A stretch of DNA of 64,000 bases from Palsa-504 sp963753195 (GTDB lineage Bacteria; Actinomycetota; Actinomycetes; Streptosporangiales; Streptosporangiaceae). The stretch is taken from NCBI GenBank assembly GCA_963753195.1, contig CAVWBH010000001.1:744001-808000 (forward strand), read 5' to 3'. The notes beneath the pieces were generated by a model that saw nothing but the letters and a program-made list of their open reading frames with translations, did not search any database and was not told the origin of the DNA. Below, piece after piece: positions 50,131-58,170 of the stretch (positions are counted from its first letter, which is position 1; each line of letters starts with the position of its first letter). The position numbers were made by a program, and so were the translations under genes.

Positions 50131-50421
50131 CTACTCCACGCCCGGCACGGCGATCATGTGAAAGGACGCGGCGCCGACCCGGAACTTCTTTGCTTCCTGG
50201 TACGCCTCCGACTCATACCATCGCTTCGCGGCCGCGAGGTCTTCGAACTCGAGCACCACCACGCGGGACGGCTGCCAGTCACCCTCAAGGACGATGACTT
50301 CGCCGCCTCGGGCGAGAAAGCGGCCGCCGCCAGCCGCGACCGCGGCCGGCGTCGCGGCCTTGTACTGCTCGTAGCGCTCCGGATCGGTGACGTCGGAATC
50401 GACGATGACATATGCAGGCAT
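50131..50421 (-). CDS. DUF1330 family protein
   Basis: A 96-residue ferredoxin-like (dimeric alpha/beta barrel) protein of the DUF1330 family: MPAYVIVDSDVTDPERYEQY, GGRFLARGGEVIVLEGDWQP, RVVVLEFEDLAAAKRWYESE and AYQEAKKFRVGAA. Members form dimers with a central pocket; the reaction is unknown. It is complete, with an ATG start and no gap in the fold. It ends 8 bp after the tetR stop on the opposite strand, so it is not part of that unit. Confidence 0.88.
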   Translation of the reverse strand: MPAYVIVDSDVTDPERYEQYKAATPAAVAAGGGRFLARGGEVIVLEGDWQPSRVVVLEFEDLAAAKRWYESEAYQEAKKFRVGAASFHMIAVPGVE

Positions 50422-50505
50422 GGCGGGACTCTACGCCCCGCCCCCGAGGTGGTAAAGCACGGCCAGGCGTTCAGCAGGCTCGCCAAGTCTGGCGTCGCGA
50501 CAAGT

Positions 50506-50880
50506 TCAGGAAAGATCGCCCGGCAGGCAATTCCGGTAATCGGGTTCCGGGAGAACATGGAACTGCCGTGCCTTGATAGTCAAATGTCCGTCCAGCATCC
50601 GGCGCGCAATACGGTGCATTCCGTCCATCACCCGCCCGTCCGGACCAAGAATCACCGGATACGAGCTGTCCACCGCGCTGATCAGACGAGCGTGCTCAAC
50701 CACCTTCCGAACGGTCGGCTGCTCGTTCTTTCCGTCGAACCAATAAACGCTGTCGATTTCGGCTATGGAGGCCAGGGGGACTTCGATCACGGGCAGCCCG
50801 GCACTAAGCCGTATCAGCCGATCTACGTCCCAAGCGTCGGAACCCTGGCCCCCAGGCCAGAAGTGATATTGCTTCCGCAC
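50506..50880 (-). CDS. ParB/Srx-fold-like hypothetical protein
   Basis: A 124-residue protein. The first half (WDVDRLIRLSAGLPVIEVPL) looks like a ParB-type N-terminal strand. SSYPVILGPDGRVMDGMHRI has the DG-x-HR signature of ParB/sulfiredoxin-like domains, where the Arg contacts nucleotide or phosphate. It lacks the DNA-binding part of ParB. An insert YWFDGKNEQPTVRKVVEHAR lies between. Small stand-alone proteins of this type are widespread in actinobacteria without known role. The ATG at 50880 follows a weak ribosome site. Confidence 0.6.
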   Translation of the reverse strand: MRKQYHFWPGGQGSDAWDVDRLIRLSAGLPVIEVPLASIAEIDSVYWFDGKNEQPTVRKVVEHARLISAVDSSYPVILGPDGRVMDGMHRIARRMLDGHLTIKARQFHVLPEPDYRNCLPGDLS

Positions 50881-51164
50881 TCCAGCGTTCTACCAGTGCA
50901 CAGCGCTCATGACCAGGATTGTCAGACGACCGCCGAAGGGCGCGCAGGTCGCGGCTTTAGACTCCCCGGCGACCCCGCTCGCTTACCCGCGAGCCATCAC
51001 CACGGCCCGTTCGCGTCAGTTTCGCTTAATCCGTGTGATCCTGGCCGTTCCCGTCGTTCCGCTCACACCGTCGCGAATGGGTCAGGCGGCCACTGCCGTA
51101 CGCTTGCTCAAGGCCAGGACAGCACGCGGCGATCAGCTAAGGACACCTCACATCTGGAGGCACC

Positions 51165-51710
51165 ATGAGCATGGCCAGACCAGCGCGGGCACGCGTTGAC
51201 CCTGATCCCGGCGTTCTCGCCGAGAACCGCGGCCGGCCCACGGCCAACGTCATGGGGACGCTCGGCCTGAACCCCGAGCTGAGCCAGGCCTTCGGAACGC
51301 TGGGCGGCTTCATCGTCAACGAGGCATCGACACCACGCCGGCAGCGTGAGCTGGTGATCTTGCGGATGGGCTGGAACTGCGGCGCGCAGTACGAGTTCGG
51401 GCAGCACACCCTGTTCGGCCGCGAAGCAGGGATCACCGAAGCCGAGATCGTCGCGCTGACCAGGCCCCTGACCACCTTCGGGTGGGCCGAGGACGACCGG
51501 ATCCTGCTCCAGATGGCCGACGAGCTCTACACCGACTCCTGTGTCACCGACCCGACCTGGGCCAAGCTGGCCGCGCGCTGGTCCCCCAGGGAAATCCTCG
51601 AATTCCTCATGGCGGCCGGCTTCTACTTCATGGTCTCCGGGATCCTCAACAGCTTCGGCGTCGAGCTCGACGAAGGAGTCCCCGGCTGGCCGGACGTGTC
51701 CCCGGCCTAA
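51165..51710 (+). CDS. Carboxymuconolactone decarboxylase family protein
   Basis: A 181-residue all-helical protein of the CMD/AhpD fold. The conserved core is RQRELVILRMGWNCGAQYEF followed by GQHTLFGREAG, the E-x5-R...YE-x-x-H charge pattern of the family. A single Cys sits in that motif, so the AhpD-type CxxC disulfide is not present and peroxidase coupling is not expected. The C-terminal helix FYFMVSGILNSFGVELDEG packs the usual end. The ATG follows ctggagg. A peroxiredoxin-like gene follows 132 bp later with its own promoter, perhaps as an oxidant-response pair. Confidence 0.85.
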   Translation: MSMARPARARVDPDPGVLAENRGRPTANVMGTLGLNPELSQAFGTLGGFIVNEASTPRRQRELVILRMGWNCGAQYEFGQHTLFGREAGITEAEIVALTRPLTTFGWAEDDRILLQMADELYTDSCVTDPTWAKLAARWSPREILEFLMAAGFYFMVSGILNSFGVELDEGVPGWPDVSPA

Positions 51711-51742
51711 AAGCCATCATCCTACTTACAAGATAGTTTTTA

Positions 51743-51770
51743 TTGACAAGATGACAGGCCGTTATAGGCT
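51743..51770 (+). promoter_or_regulatory. Sigma-70-type promoter before the peroxiredoxin-like gene
   Basis: ttgaca (51743-51748) and taggct (51765-51770) are separated by 16 bp in a clearly AT-rich stretch. The leader then leads to a gaggaga ribosome site and GTG 51843. Confidence 0.6.
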
Positions 51771-51842
51771 GATTCATAGGCCTGAGGACGCCACGCTGAG
51801 GAGCGGGGAGACCGAATCCTCACACGATTGAGGAGAACGCCC

Positions 51843-52529
51843 GTGCCTGAACTTGACCAGTTCGCCCATGAGCAGAGTGACTCTGTTCAGAAGAATCTGG
51901 ACGCCCTTCAAACTCAGCGAGACGTTGACTGGGCGCCGGACCATCTCGCCCGGCATCTGGCCTACCGGCAGCGGCTGCAGGAAGAAACTGACTGGTCAGG
52001 AGTAGTTCAGGCCGGCGACGTGCTGGCCCCGTTCGTCCTGGACGAGGTCGACGGCGGCTCTGTCGCCCTGGCCGATCTGGTTCGCACTGGCCCGGCCGTG
52101 CTGATCTTCTTCCGCTTCGAGAACTGCCCGGCCTGCAATGCGGCGATGCCCGCGTACCGAGATGCGCTGGCGCCCGAACTGGCCAGGCTCGGCGCCCACC
52201 TGGTGGCGATCAGCCCGCAGGTCCCTGAGCGCCTCGTCGCGATCAAGCGGAGGCTCGACCTGCCCTTCCCCGTCGCTTCCGACCCTGACGCGAGCCTGAT
52301 CCGGTCGCTGGGAATCGCCTTCGCGCCCGCTCCCGACGAGCAGGAGGAACGCCTGCGGCTCGGCGAGGACATGCCGGCGCTGCTCGGCAACGGACGCTGG
52401 GATCTCCCCTATCCGACCGTCGTGGTCATCGACCAGGACTATGTCGTTCGGTTTGCCGATGTCCATCCCGACTGGATGGTGCGTACCGAGGTCGATACGA
52501 TCCTGGACGTCGTGCGGTCGCTGCCTTAG
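51843..52529 (+). CDS. AhpC/TSA-family peroxiredoxin-like protein
   Basis: A 228-residue thioredoxin-fold protein. A helical N-terminal extension (about 1-55) leads to the fold. VRTGPAVLIFFRFENCPACN carries a CxxC pair at the position of the peroxidatic Cys. HLVAISPQVPERLVAIKRRL and LPFPVASDPDASLIRSLGIA are typical of AhpC/TSA proteins. The long DEQEERLRLGEDMPAL insert and YPTVVVIDQDYVVRFADVHP complete the fold. Probably cytoplasmic, with thiol peroxidase activity likely but unproven. GTG 51843 is preceded by gaggaga and, farther up, by a TTGACA-type promoter. Confidence 0.83.
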   Translation: MPELDQFAHEQSDSVQKNLDALQTQRDVDWAPDHLARHLAYRQRLQEETDWSGVVQAGDVLAPFVLDEVDGGSVALADLVRTGPAVLIFFRFENCPACNAAMPAYRDALAPELARLGAHLVAISPQVPERLVAIKRRLDLPFPVASDPDASLIRSLGIAFAPAPDEQEERLRLGEDMPALLGNGRWDLPYPTVVVIDQDYVVRFADVHPDWMVRTEVDTILDVVRSLP

Positions 52530-52600
52530 CACGACGGCGCTCCTGATGTGCGCCGCGTCCCTGCGCCGCAAGGGTGCTGCTCGAAATGTCCCGGCTCGGG

Positions 52601-52800
52601 TCAAGACCCTATCCGCAGCACGATCCGGCCCACGGTATGCCGGGCACTGACGTGCTGCATCGCCTCACGCGCACGCTCTAGGGGGAACTCCGTCTCGATC
52701 GGCATCCGCAGCGCGCCGTCGGAAGCGAGCCTGGCGATCACCTCCAGCCACCCGGTGGTGGTCGTGGCGCCGAAGTGGGAGCGCCCCAGGCTGACGTAAC
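52601..52800 (-). pseudogene. C-terminal remnant of a zinc-binding dehydrogenase/quinone reductase
   Basis: A reverse-strand frame without start reads YVSLGRSHFGATTTTGWLEV, then LASDGALRMPIETEFPLERA and MQHVSARHTVGRIVLRIGS, with a TGA stop at 52601-52603. This is the C-terminal 65 residues of an MDR-family NADP-dependent oxidoreductase. An in-frame TGA lies just upstream, so the catalytic and most of the nucleotide-binding parts are gone. It lies between the peroxiredoxin-like gene and the XRE-cupin regulator. Confidence 0.65.
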
Positions 52801-52842
52801 TTGACCCGCATCAGGTGGGTCGCGAGTCTGGTTGTTCCTGCG

Positions 52843-53475
52843 CTAAAAGACGCCGGGCACCAAGACGCTGAGGACGATGGCGACTTCATCGGTCTCGTTG
52901 TGGACCCAGTGAATCTGCTGGTAGTCGCCCGAATAGCTGTCGCCAGGGCCGGCCACGATCTTCAGGTCGCCGATCAGGGCGGTCACTTCACCGGACAGTA
53001 CGTGCGACCAGATCATGCCCTGGAAGTACCGCGGGTCGGAAAAGGCCCTGTCTCGGAAGTGCGGGGGGATTCGGCCCAGCATGGCGGTGAACTCGCGCTG
53101 GCCTGGCACGCTGAGCAGTTCCCACGACATGCCTTCTTTCGGCCAGGTGATATGACGGCGTTCGCTGGCCCGGACGACGAACGAGGACTCGGGCTTGTTT
53201 CCGTCCCCGCCCGTGAGCAGCGCCGCCACCGGGATGTCAAGCGCGTGCGCCACCCGCAGCAGGGTCTGGAACGACGGATTGCCGATGCCGCGCTCGATCT
53301 GGCTCAGCAGGCCGGCGCTGACGCCCGAGCGGGCGGCTAGCGCGTCCAGGCTGTACCGCTCGCCCCGGGCCAGGCGGATGAGCCGCCCGAGGCGCTGGAC
53401 CTCGTCCCGGAGAACATTGTCGGCGAGCTGCGCGTCCGCCGCAGCGCCGTCGCGCTCACCTGCGGGCCGTGTCAC
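52843..53475 (-). CDS. XRE-family regulator with C-terminal cupin domain
   Basis: A 210-residue regulator. The N-terminal helix-turn-helix (about 28-85) is RLIRLARGERYSLDALAARS, GVSAGLLSQIERGIGNPSFQ and LLRVAHALDIPVAAL. The C-terminal cupin (about 130-205) has YFQGMIWSHVLSGEV, GPGDSYSGDYQQIHWVHNET and VAIVLSVLVPGVF. This layout is typical of effector-sensing repressors of catabolic operons. GTG 53473-53475 overlaps the stop of the upstream 58-codon gene (GTGA), so they are translated together. It is divergent from the fadE/fadE/maoC/maoC operon and is its likely regulator. Confidence 0.87.
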   Translation of the reverse strand: MTRPAGERDGAAADAQLADNVLRDEVQRLGRLIRLARGERYSLDALAARSGVSAGLLSQIERGIGNPSFQTLLRVAHALDIPVAALLTGGDGNKPESSFVVRASERRHITWPKEGMSWELLSVPGQREFTAMLGRIPPHFRDRAFSDPRYFQGMIWSHVLSGEVTALIGDLKIVAGPGDSYSGDYQQIHWVHNETDEVAIVLSVLVPGVF

Positions 53476-53648
53476 TCGGCCATCCGGACCTGGCAGTGTG
53501 CTTCCACCCGGGCATGATATTCCGCCCGTGCGGCTCTCTGGCCAGCACGGACTGCCTCGTCCGCACGCGGCCCGCTGACCTCATGGCATTCAATATATAC
53601 GAGGCCCTTTGAGCTGAGCCTGGTGACAGTTTCCCGATCGCAGGCCAT
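53472..53648 (-). CDS. Small protein translationally coupled to the XRE-cupin regulator
   Basis: 58 residues from ATG 53646-53648, too short for confident family assignment: MACDRETVTRLSSKGLVYIE, a short CHEVSGPRADEAVRAGQRAA helix and a His/Cys-containing end. The frame is open upstream to 53810, but ggcgga precedes this ATG. Its TGA overlaps the regulator GTG by 4 bp, which is the main reason to believe it is real. Function unknown; three Cys and several His leave metal binding possible but unproven. Confidence 0.45.
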   Translation of the reverse strand: MACDRETVTRLSSKGLVYIECHEVSGPRADEAVRAGQRAARAEYHARVEAHCQVRMAE

Positions 53649-53790
53649 GAGCTGTCCGCCAGAATCAATGAACAGGGCGCATAACTTGCCTTCGGACCCT
53701 CTTGACGGCTCCCTGGGCCGGCCGTAGCTTGGCCTCAATAAATTGAACGAACGGTACGCGCGGAGCAGCCAAACCTGTGGAGGCATGGCG

Positions 53791-54972
53791 ATGGACTTCG
53801 AACTCGACAAGGATCAGCGGGCTTGGCGGGACGAGGTCCGGGCCTTCCTGCGTGAGAACGTCACCCCGGAACTCCTTGACGCCGTGGCGGAGCGCGGCTC
53901 TGAGCAGACCGGCGGCCCGGTGGCAGCCTTCCGGCAGAAGGTCGCCGAGAAGGGCTGGTGGGGGCTGAACTGGCCGAAGGAATACGGCGGCATCGGCTTG
54001 GGACCGGTCTACCAGCACATCCTGGTCCATGAGTTCGGCGTGTGGGGCGTGCCCGGCCCGGACCTGACCGTGACCTCCGTAGGCCCGATGATCATGCGGT
54101 ACGGCACCCAGCAGAACAAGGAGGAGTTCCTGCCGCTGATCGCGAGGGGCGAGATGTTCGCAGTCGGGTATTCCGAGCCGGATTCCGGAACCGACCTGGC
54201 CAGCTTGAAGACCCGGGCCGACCTCGATGGCGATGAATGGGTCATCAACGGGCAGAAGATCTGGAACAGCAACGCGCACATCGCCACCCACGAGTGGCTG
54301 TGCGTACGGACCAACCACGACGTGCCCAAGCACCGCGGGATCTCGGTCATCATGGTGCCGATCAATTCCCCCGGTATCGAGGTCCGCCCCCTGATCACGT
54401 GGGGTGGCTTCCGCACGAACCACACCTTCTTCACCGACGTCCGGGTGCCGAAGACCAACCTCGTCGGCGAAAAAGACCGCGGCTGGCAGTACATCACCGG
54501 GGCCCTGGACATGGAGCGGGGCGCGATCACCCACGCGGGCGACCTGCGCCGGGCCGTCGATGACGTGATCGCCGCGGCGCGGGTGACACTCAGCGATGGC
54601 TCACGGCCCATCGACAACCCCGATGTCCGCCGGAAGATCGCCCAGCTCGACGCCGACGTCGAGGTGTGCATCCTGATGGGCCTGGAAACCGTCTCCATGC
54701 TCGAAAGCGGCCAGATCCCGACGGTCGGCCTGACGGAGGAGAAGATCCTCGCCAGCGAGCTGCGGCAGCGGATCGCTGACGTCGGCACGCAGATGCTGGG
54801 CATGCAGGGGCTGGTGACCCGAGGGGACGCGGCCGCGGTCAGCGGCGGCGAGTTCGAAAGCCAGTACCGCGGCTCACCGCTGCTGCGGTTCGGCGGCGGC
54901 ACCAACGAGGTCATGCGGGACGTCATCGCCCAGCGGGGACATGGCATGCCGTCCTACGGCCGCAGCCGCTGA
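53791..54972 (+). CDS. Acyl-CoA dehydrogenase, FadE29-like catalytic subunit
   Basis: A 393-residue acyl-CoA dehydrogenase with the three-domain plan. EGKW-like KEYGGIGLGPVYQHI is in the N-terminal helices. The FAD/acyl segment is MFAVGYSEPDSGTDLASLKT followed by WVINGQKIWNSNAHIATHEW. A Glu242 in GALDMERGAI stands where FadE29/long-chain-type enzymes have the catalytic base. The end is FGGGTNEVMRDVI, with Gly in place of the medium-chain Glu. This is the FadE29-like half of an alpha2beta2 enzyme, and the next gene supplies the partner. ATG 53791 has ggagg 7 bp upstream; the earlier ATG 53785 overlaps that site. Confidence 0.88.
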   Translation: MDFELDKDQRAWRDEVRAFLRENVTPELLDAVAERGSEQTGGPVAAFRQKVAEKGWWGLNWPKEYGGIGLGPVYQHILVHEFGVWGVPGPDLTVTSVGPMIMRYGTQQNKEEFLPLIARGEMFAVGYSEPDSGTDLASLKTRADLDGDEWVINGQKIWNSNAHIATHEWLCVRTNHDVPKHRGISVIMVPINSPGIEVRPLITWGGFRTNHTFFTDVRVPKTNLVGEKDRGWQYITGALDMERGAITHAGDLRRAVDDVIAAARVTLSDGSRPIDNPDVRRKIAQLDADVEVCILMGLETVSMLESGQIPTVGLTEEKILASELRQRIADVGTQMLGMQGLVTRGDAAAVSGGEFESQYRGSPLLRFGGGTNEVMRDVIAQRGHGMPSYGRSR

Positions 54973-55027
54973 TCAGCGGCTAGACCAACCACCCGGGCAC
55001 CGGCCGCAACGAACAGAAGGGCATCCG

Positions 55028-56170
55028 ATGAAGCTGGTCCTTACCTCCGAGCAGAGCGAGTTCGTCTCCTCTCTGCGCGACCTGTTCGCCGATGTCTGCC
55101 CGCCGACGCTGGTGCGGCAGATGAAGGAACCGGACTCCGACGGCTTCCCCCCTAAGCTCTGGGAGGCGCTCGTCGGGGTGGGGGCGTTCGGTCTCACTCT
55201 CGGTCCGGACCACGGCGGCTCCGGGGCCAGCGTCTATGAGCTGGGCCTGCTGTTCGGCGAGGCCGGCCGGGTGTTGTGCCCGACCATCGTGTACAGCACG
55301 CTGATCTTCGGCGTCGCGGCACAGCGGCTGGCCGACGCGGAACAGGCAAAACGGCTTCTTCCGGCCTTGGCCCGCGGCGACATCATGGCCACGACCGCGA
55401 TGTGGAACCCGGCCGACGCAACTGACATCAGGCCGGCGTTCATGGCCGAACGCGCCGAAGGCGGATGGTCGCTGAGCGGTGAGCAGGCCTTCGTGCCGAA
55501 CGCCCAGCTGGCGAACATGGTGCTGGTGACCGCGCGGACCGAGACGCTCGGCGAGCCGAGCCGCATCTTCGGCTTCTTCGCCGAGCCGGGCGCGCCCGGC
55601 TGGTCGGCCGTGCCGATGCGGACCATGGCGGGCGACAAGCAGGCCCGGCTCGTGCTCGAGAATTTCTTCGTCCCCGACGCCCAGACCATCACCGGGCCTG
55701 ACGGCACCGGGATCGCCCCCGCTGACCTGGCCTGGATAGCCAGCACCGCGGTCGCCTTGCAGTGCATGGAGATGGTCGGCGGTGCCACCGCGGTGCTGGA
55801 GCGGACCGTGGACTACCTGAAGGTGCGGGAGCAGTTCAACCGGCCGCTGGCCAGCTTCCAGGCCGCCCAGCACCTTATCGCCGACATGCGGATGGCCATC
55901 GACGGCGCACGGCTCACCGCGAACCAGGCCATCTGGTGGCTCAGCCGCGGGCAGTCCGCGCCCCGCGCGGTCGCGATCGCCAAGATGCACTGCAGCGAGG
56001 CCTACAAGCGGGCCACCCTGGACGGCCACCAGTTGCACGGCGGCATGGGATTCGTCCGGGAAACCGACCTGCACCTGTGGTCAGAACGAGCCAAGGCCAC
56101 GGAGATCCAGGGCGGCACCGCGGACGTGGCCGCGGGCTGGCTGCAGCGCGAACTCGACCTGACCAGCTGA
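55028..56170 (+). CDS. Acyl-CoA dehydrogenase, FadE28-like partner subunit
   Basis: A 380-residue acyl-CoA dehydrogenase homologue with less conserved N- and middle domains: GPDHGGSGASVYELGLLFGE, then DIMATTAMWNPADATDIRPA in place of the usual substrate loop. The C-terminal helices are better kept: REQFNRPLASFQAAQHLIAD, AIAKMHCSEAYKRATLDGHQ and LHGGMGFVRETDLHLW. This is the pattern of the non-catalytic or FAD-contributing half of heterotetrameric ACADs such as FadE28. It starts 55 bp after the first subunit (ATG 55028). The pair should form an alpha2beta2 enzyme acting on bulky or branched acyl-CoAs. Confidence 0.87.
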   Translation: MKLVLTSEQSEFVSSLRDLFADVCPPTLVRQMKEPDSDGFPPKLWEALVGVGAFGLTLGPDHGGSGASVYELGLLFGEAGRVLCPTIVYSTLIFGVAAQRLADAEQAKRLLPALARGDIMATTAMWNPADATDIRPAFMAERAEGGWSLSGEQAFVPNAQLANMVLVTARTETLGEPSRIFGFFAEPGAPGWSAVPMRTMAGDKQARLVLENFFVPDAQTITGPDGTGIAPADLAWIASTAVALQCMEMVGGATAVLERTVDYLKVREQFNRPLASFQAAQHLIADMRMAIDGARLTANQAIWWLSRGQSAPRAVAIAKMHCSEAYKRATLDGHQLHGGMGFVRETDLHLWSERAKATEIQGGTADVAAGWLQRELDLTS

Positions 56171-56213
56171 GCAGGCCTAGCTCTGGCGCCAAGAGGATCA
56201 AAGGAGCGTACGC

Positions 56214-56717
56214 ATGGCTGAGGACGGGTCCCTCATACCCGAGGAGGCCAGAGCCCGGATCGGCAGCGAGATCGGACGTGCCCAGGGCCGGGTGGCAAGA
56301 CAAGAGTTCCAGCGCTGGGCGGCGGCGGTCAAAGACCGCAATCCGCTGTACTTCGACGCCGACTTCGCCCGCGCCCACGGTTACCGGGATGTCGTGATGC
56401 CGCCCATGTACATCGGCAGCGTCACGGCGGGCGTCGCCGACCTGGACGAGCTCCGCCCGGACGGCATCCCCGGCCGCGGCCCGGGCGACGTGTCCCTGCC
56501 GAAATGCCCGCGGATCATGGGCGGCGGGGAAAGCATCAAGTTCCACGAGCCTGTCTACGACGGCGACATGCTGACCTCGGTCCGGGTCATCGAGAACATC
56601 GAGGAGAAGCACGGCCGGTCCGGTCCCTTCGTGCTGGTGACCACCCGCACGACGTACATCCGTCAAGACGGCACGACCGTCGCCGAAGCGGTGACCTCCA
56701 CCATCGCCAGGCCCTGA
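56214..56717 (+). CDS. MaoC-like dehydratase subunit (FAS1-like N-terminal type)
   Basis: A 167-residue hot-dog-fold protein of the MaoC_dehydrat_N/FAS1-like type: EFQRWAAAVKDRNPLYFDAD, FARAHGYRDVVMPPMYIGSV, then GGGESIKFHEPVYDGDMLTS and VLVTTRTTYIRQDG. The canonical D-x-N-P-x-H of R-hydratases appears here as KDRNPLYFD, with His replaced, suggesting a non-catalytic or partner role. It lies 43 bp after the second dehydrogenase and 27 bp before a second MaoC gene. Paired MaoC halves form heteromeric enoyl-CoA hydratases in steroid side-chain degradation (ChsH1/ChsH2). Confidence 0.87.
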   Translation: MAEDGSLIPEEARARIGSEIGRAQGRVARQEFQRWAAAVKDRNPLYFDADFARAHGYRDVVMPPMYIGSVTAGVADLDELRPDGIPGRGPGDVSLPKCPRIMGGGESIKFHEPVYDGDMLTSVRVIENIEEKHGRSGPFVLVTTRTTYIRQDGTTVAEAVTSTIARP

Positions 56718-56744
56718 CCGGGGACAGCCAAGACGAGGAACGAG

Positions 56745-57179
56745 ATGGCAGATCAGACGTACTTTGAGGACGTGAACGTCGGTGACCCGATTCCGGTCCT
56801 GGCGGTCACCGTTGATGAGACACAGATGTTCTTCTATAGCGCGGCGACGTACAACGGGCACCGGATCCACTACGACAAGGCATGGGCCACCGAGGTAGAG
56901 GGCTACCCGGACGTCCTCGTGCACGGACCTTTGCAGGCCTCGCTCCTGGCCCGCGCGGTCACCGACTGGGCCGGGCCTGACGGCCGCTTGGTCAGCTTTT
57001 CTTTCCAGAACCGCGCCAGTGCCTTTGCCGGTGACGAACTGAGGTTCACGGGCACGGTCACCGGTATGCACGACGACGGCGACCGCGGCCTGGTCGACCT
57101 GGCGATCCGGGAGGAGAACGCCGAGGCGCAGGTGTTGATGCCCGGCACCGCCACAGTCAGCCTGCCCAGGCGCCGCTGA
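56745..57179 (+). CDS. MaoC-like acyl dehydratase subunit (mesaconyl-CoA hydratase-like)
   Basis: A 144-residue hot-dog-fold protein: YFEDVNVGDPIPVLAVTVDE, then MFFYSAATYNGHRIHYDKAW with a His-Asp pair, and YPDVLVHGPLQASLLARAVT, a typical second strand-helix. The T-x-N-G-H-R-I-H-Y-D form is seen in HTD2-like and mesaconyl-C4-CoA/itaconyl-CoA hydratases, where the His is catalytic. It is probably the active half of a heteromer with the MaoC gene 27 bp upstream. The operon ends here; a crotonase gene converges 42 bp away. Confidence 0.87.
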   Translation: MADQTYFEDVNVGDPIPVLAVTVDETQMFFYSAATYNGHRIHYDKAWATEVEGYPDVLVHGPLQASLLARAVTDWAGPDGRLVSFSFQNRASAFAGDELRFTGTVTGMHDDGDRGLVDLAIREENAEAQVLMPGTATVSLPRRR

Positions 57180-57221
57180 GCACGTCAGGCTTCAGCGTCG
57201 GGCGGACCCTGACCGGAGCGG

Positions 57222-57998
57222 TCAGGCGCCGCGGAAGACGGGTGGCCTTCTCTCCATCCACGCCAGGACGGCTTCCTTGCTGTCGGCGAGTTCTGCCAGC
57301 TGGTTCCGTATCTCTTGCTCCCTCGCCTGGGTGTCCGGCCCAGGGCGCCCGCGCGTAGCAAGCATCAGCGCCTTGGTGGCCCGGACATGCCGCGGGGGCA
57401 GGCGGACGAACTTCTCGGCCCACCGCCGGGCTTCGTCCATCAGCTCAGGCCCGGGGACCACCGCGTTCAGCACGCCGCAGGCCAGCAGGCGCTCGGCACT
57501 GACTTGCTCCCCGAGCAGAGCGAACTCGGCCGCGATCGGCCACGGCAGCATCTCGACGCTGGCCAGCCAGTAAGGCCCCACTACTCCGGTCGGCACCTCG
57601 GCCATCGCGAACCGTGCGCCGGCCGCGGCGACGCGGATGTCGCAGCCGACGGTCATGTACCAGCCCAGGCCGATGGCAAAGCCGTTGACCGCCGCGATGA
57701 GCGGCTTGTCCGTGTCGGACAAGCCGAACATGTTCCTCTCGCTCGTGTACTCCCGGCCGAGCATCTTGCCGCCGTCGCTGGCAAAGCCTTCGGCCTGGGC
57801 CTTCATGTCCCGGCCGGCGCAGAAGGCATGGCCCGCACCGGTCAGGATTCCCACCCAGGCGGCTTCGTCGGCGTTAAACCGGCGGAACGCCTCGACCAGC
57901 TCGTCACTCATCGGGGGCGACATCGCATTGAGCCGCTCCGGCCGGTTCAGCCGGATCACCGCGATGTGATCTTCCAGCGAATACTCCACCAGGCTCAC
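57222..57998 (-). CDS. Enoyl-CoA hydratase/isomerase (crotonase) family protein
   Basis: A 258-residue crotonase. Substrate and oxyanion loops are IRLNRPERLNAMSPPMSDEL and GAGHAFCAGRDMKAQAEG. The second oxyanion segment is LIAAVNGFAIGLGWYMTVGC, followed by ARFAMAEVPTGVVGPYWLAS, where the first catalytic Glu lies; the second Glu position is less clear. Hydration, isomerisation or another crotonase reaction is possible. GTG start at 57998. It converges on the fadE/maoC operon. A small hypothetical gene is divergent upstream. Confidence 0.87.
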   Translation of the reverse strand: MSLVEYSLEDHIAVIRLNRPERLNAMSPPMSDELVEAFRRFNADEAAWVGILTGAGHAFCAGRDMKAQAEGFASDGGKMLGREYTSERNMFGLSDTDKPLIAAVNGFAIGLGWYMTVGCDIRVAAAGARFAMAEVPTGVVGPYWLASVEMLPWPIAAEFALLGEQVSAERLLACGVLNAVVPGPELMDEARRWAEKFVRLPPRHVRATKALMLATRGRPGPDTQAREQEIRNQLAELADSKEAVLAWMERRPPVFRGA

Positions 57999-58170
57999 GC
58001 GCGTACTCCTGTGTCACAGTCTGGAACCGGTCACGTGCGACCAGCTCACCCGAGCCGTTCAGGGAACGATAAGCCGCCAATGTGCCGGAATCAACCAAGG
58101 ACGGCGTTGGCTCATGAGGTACCATCCGGCCGAGTAAACGGACACACCTTGGCGAGTTCGGGAGTACGTC

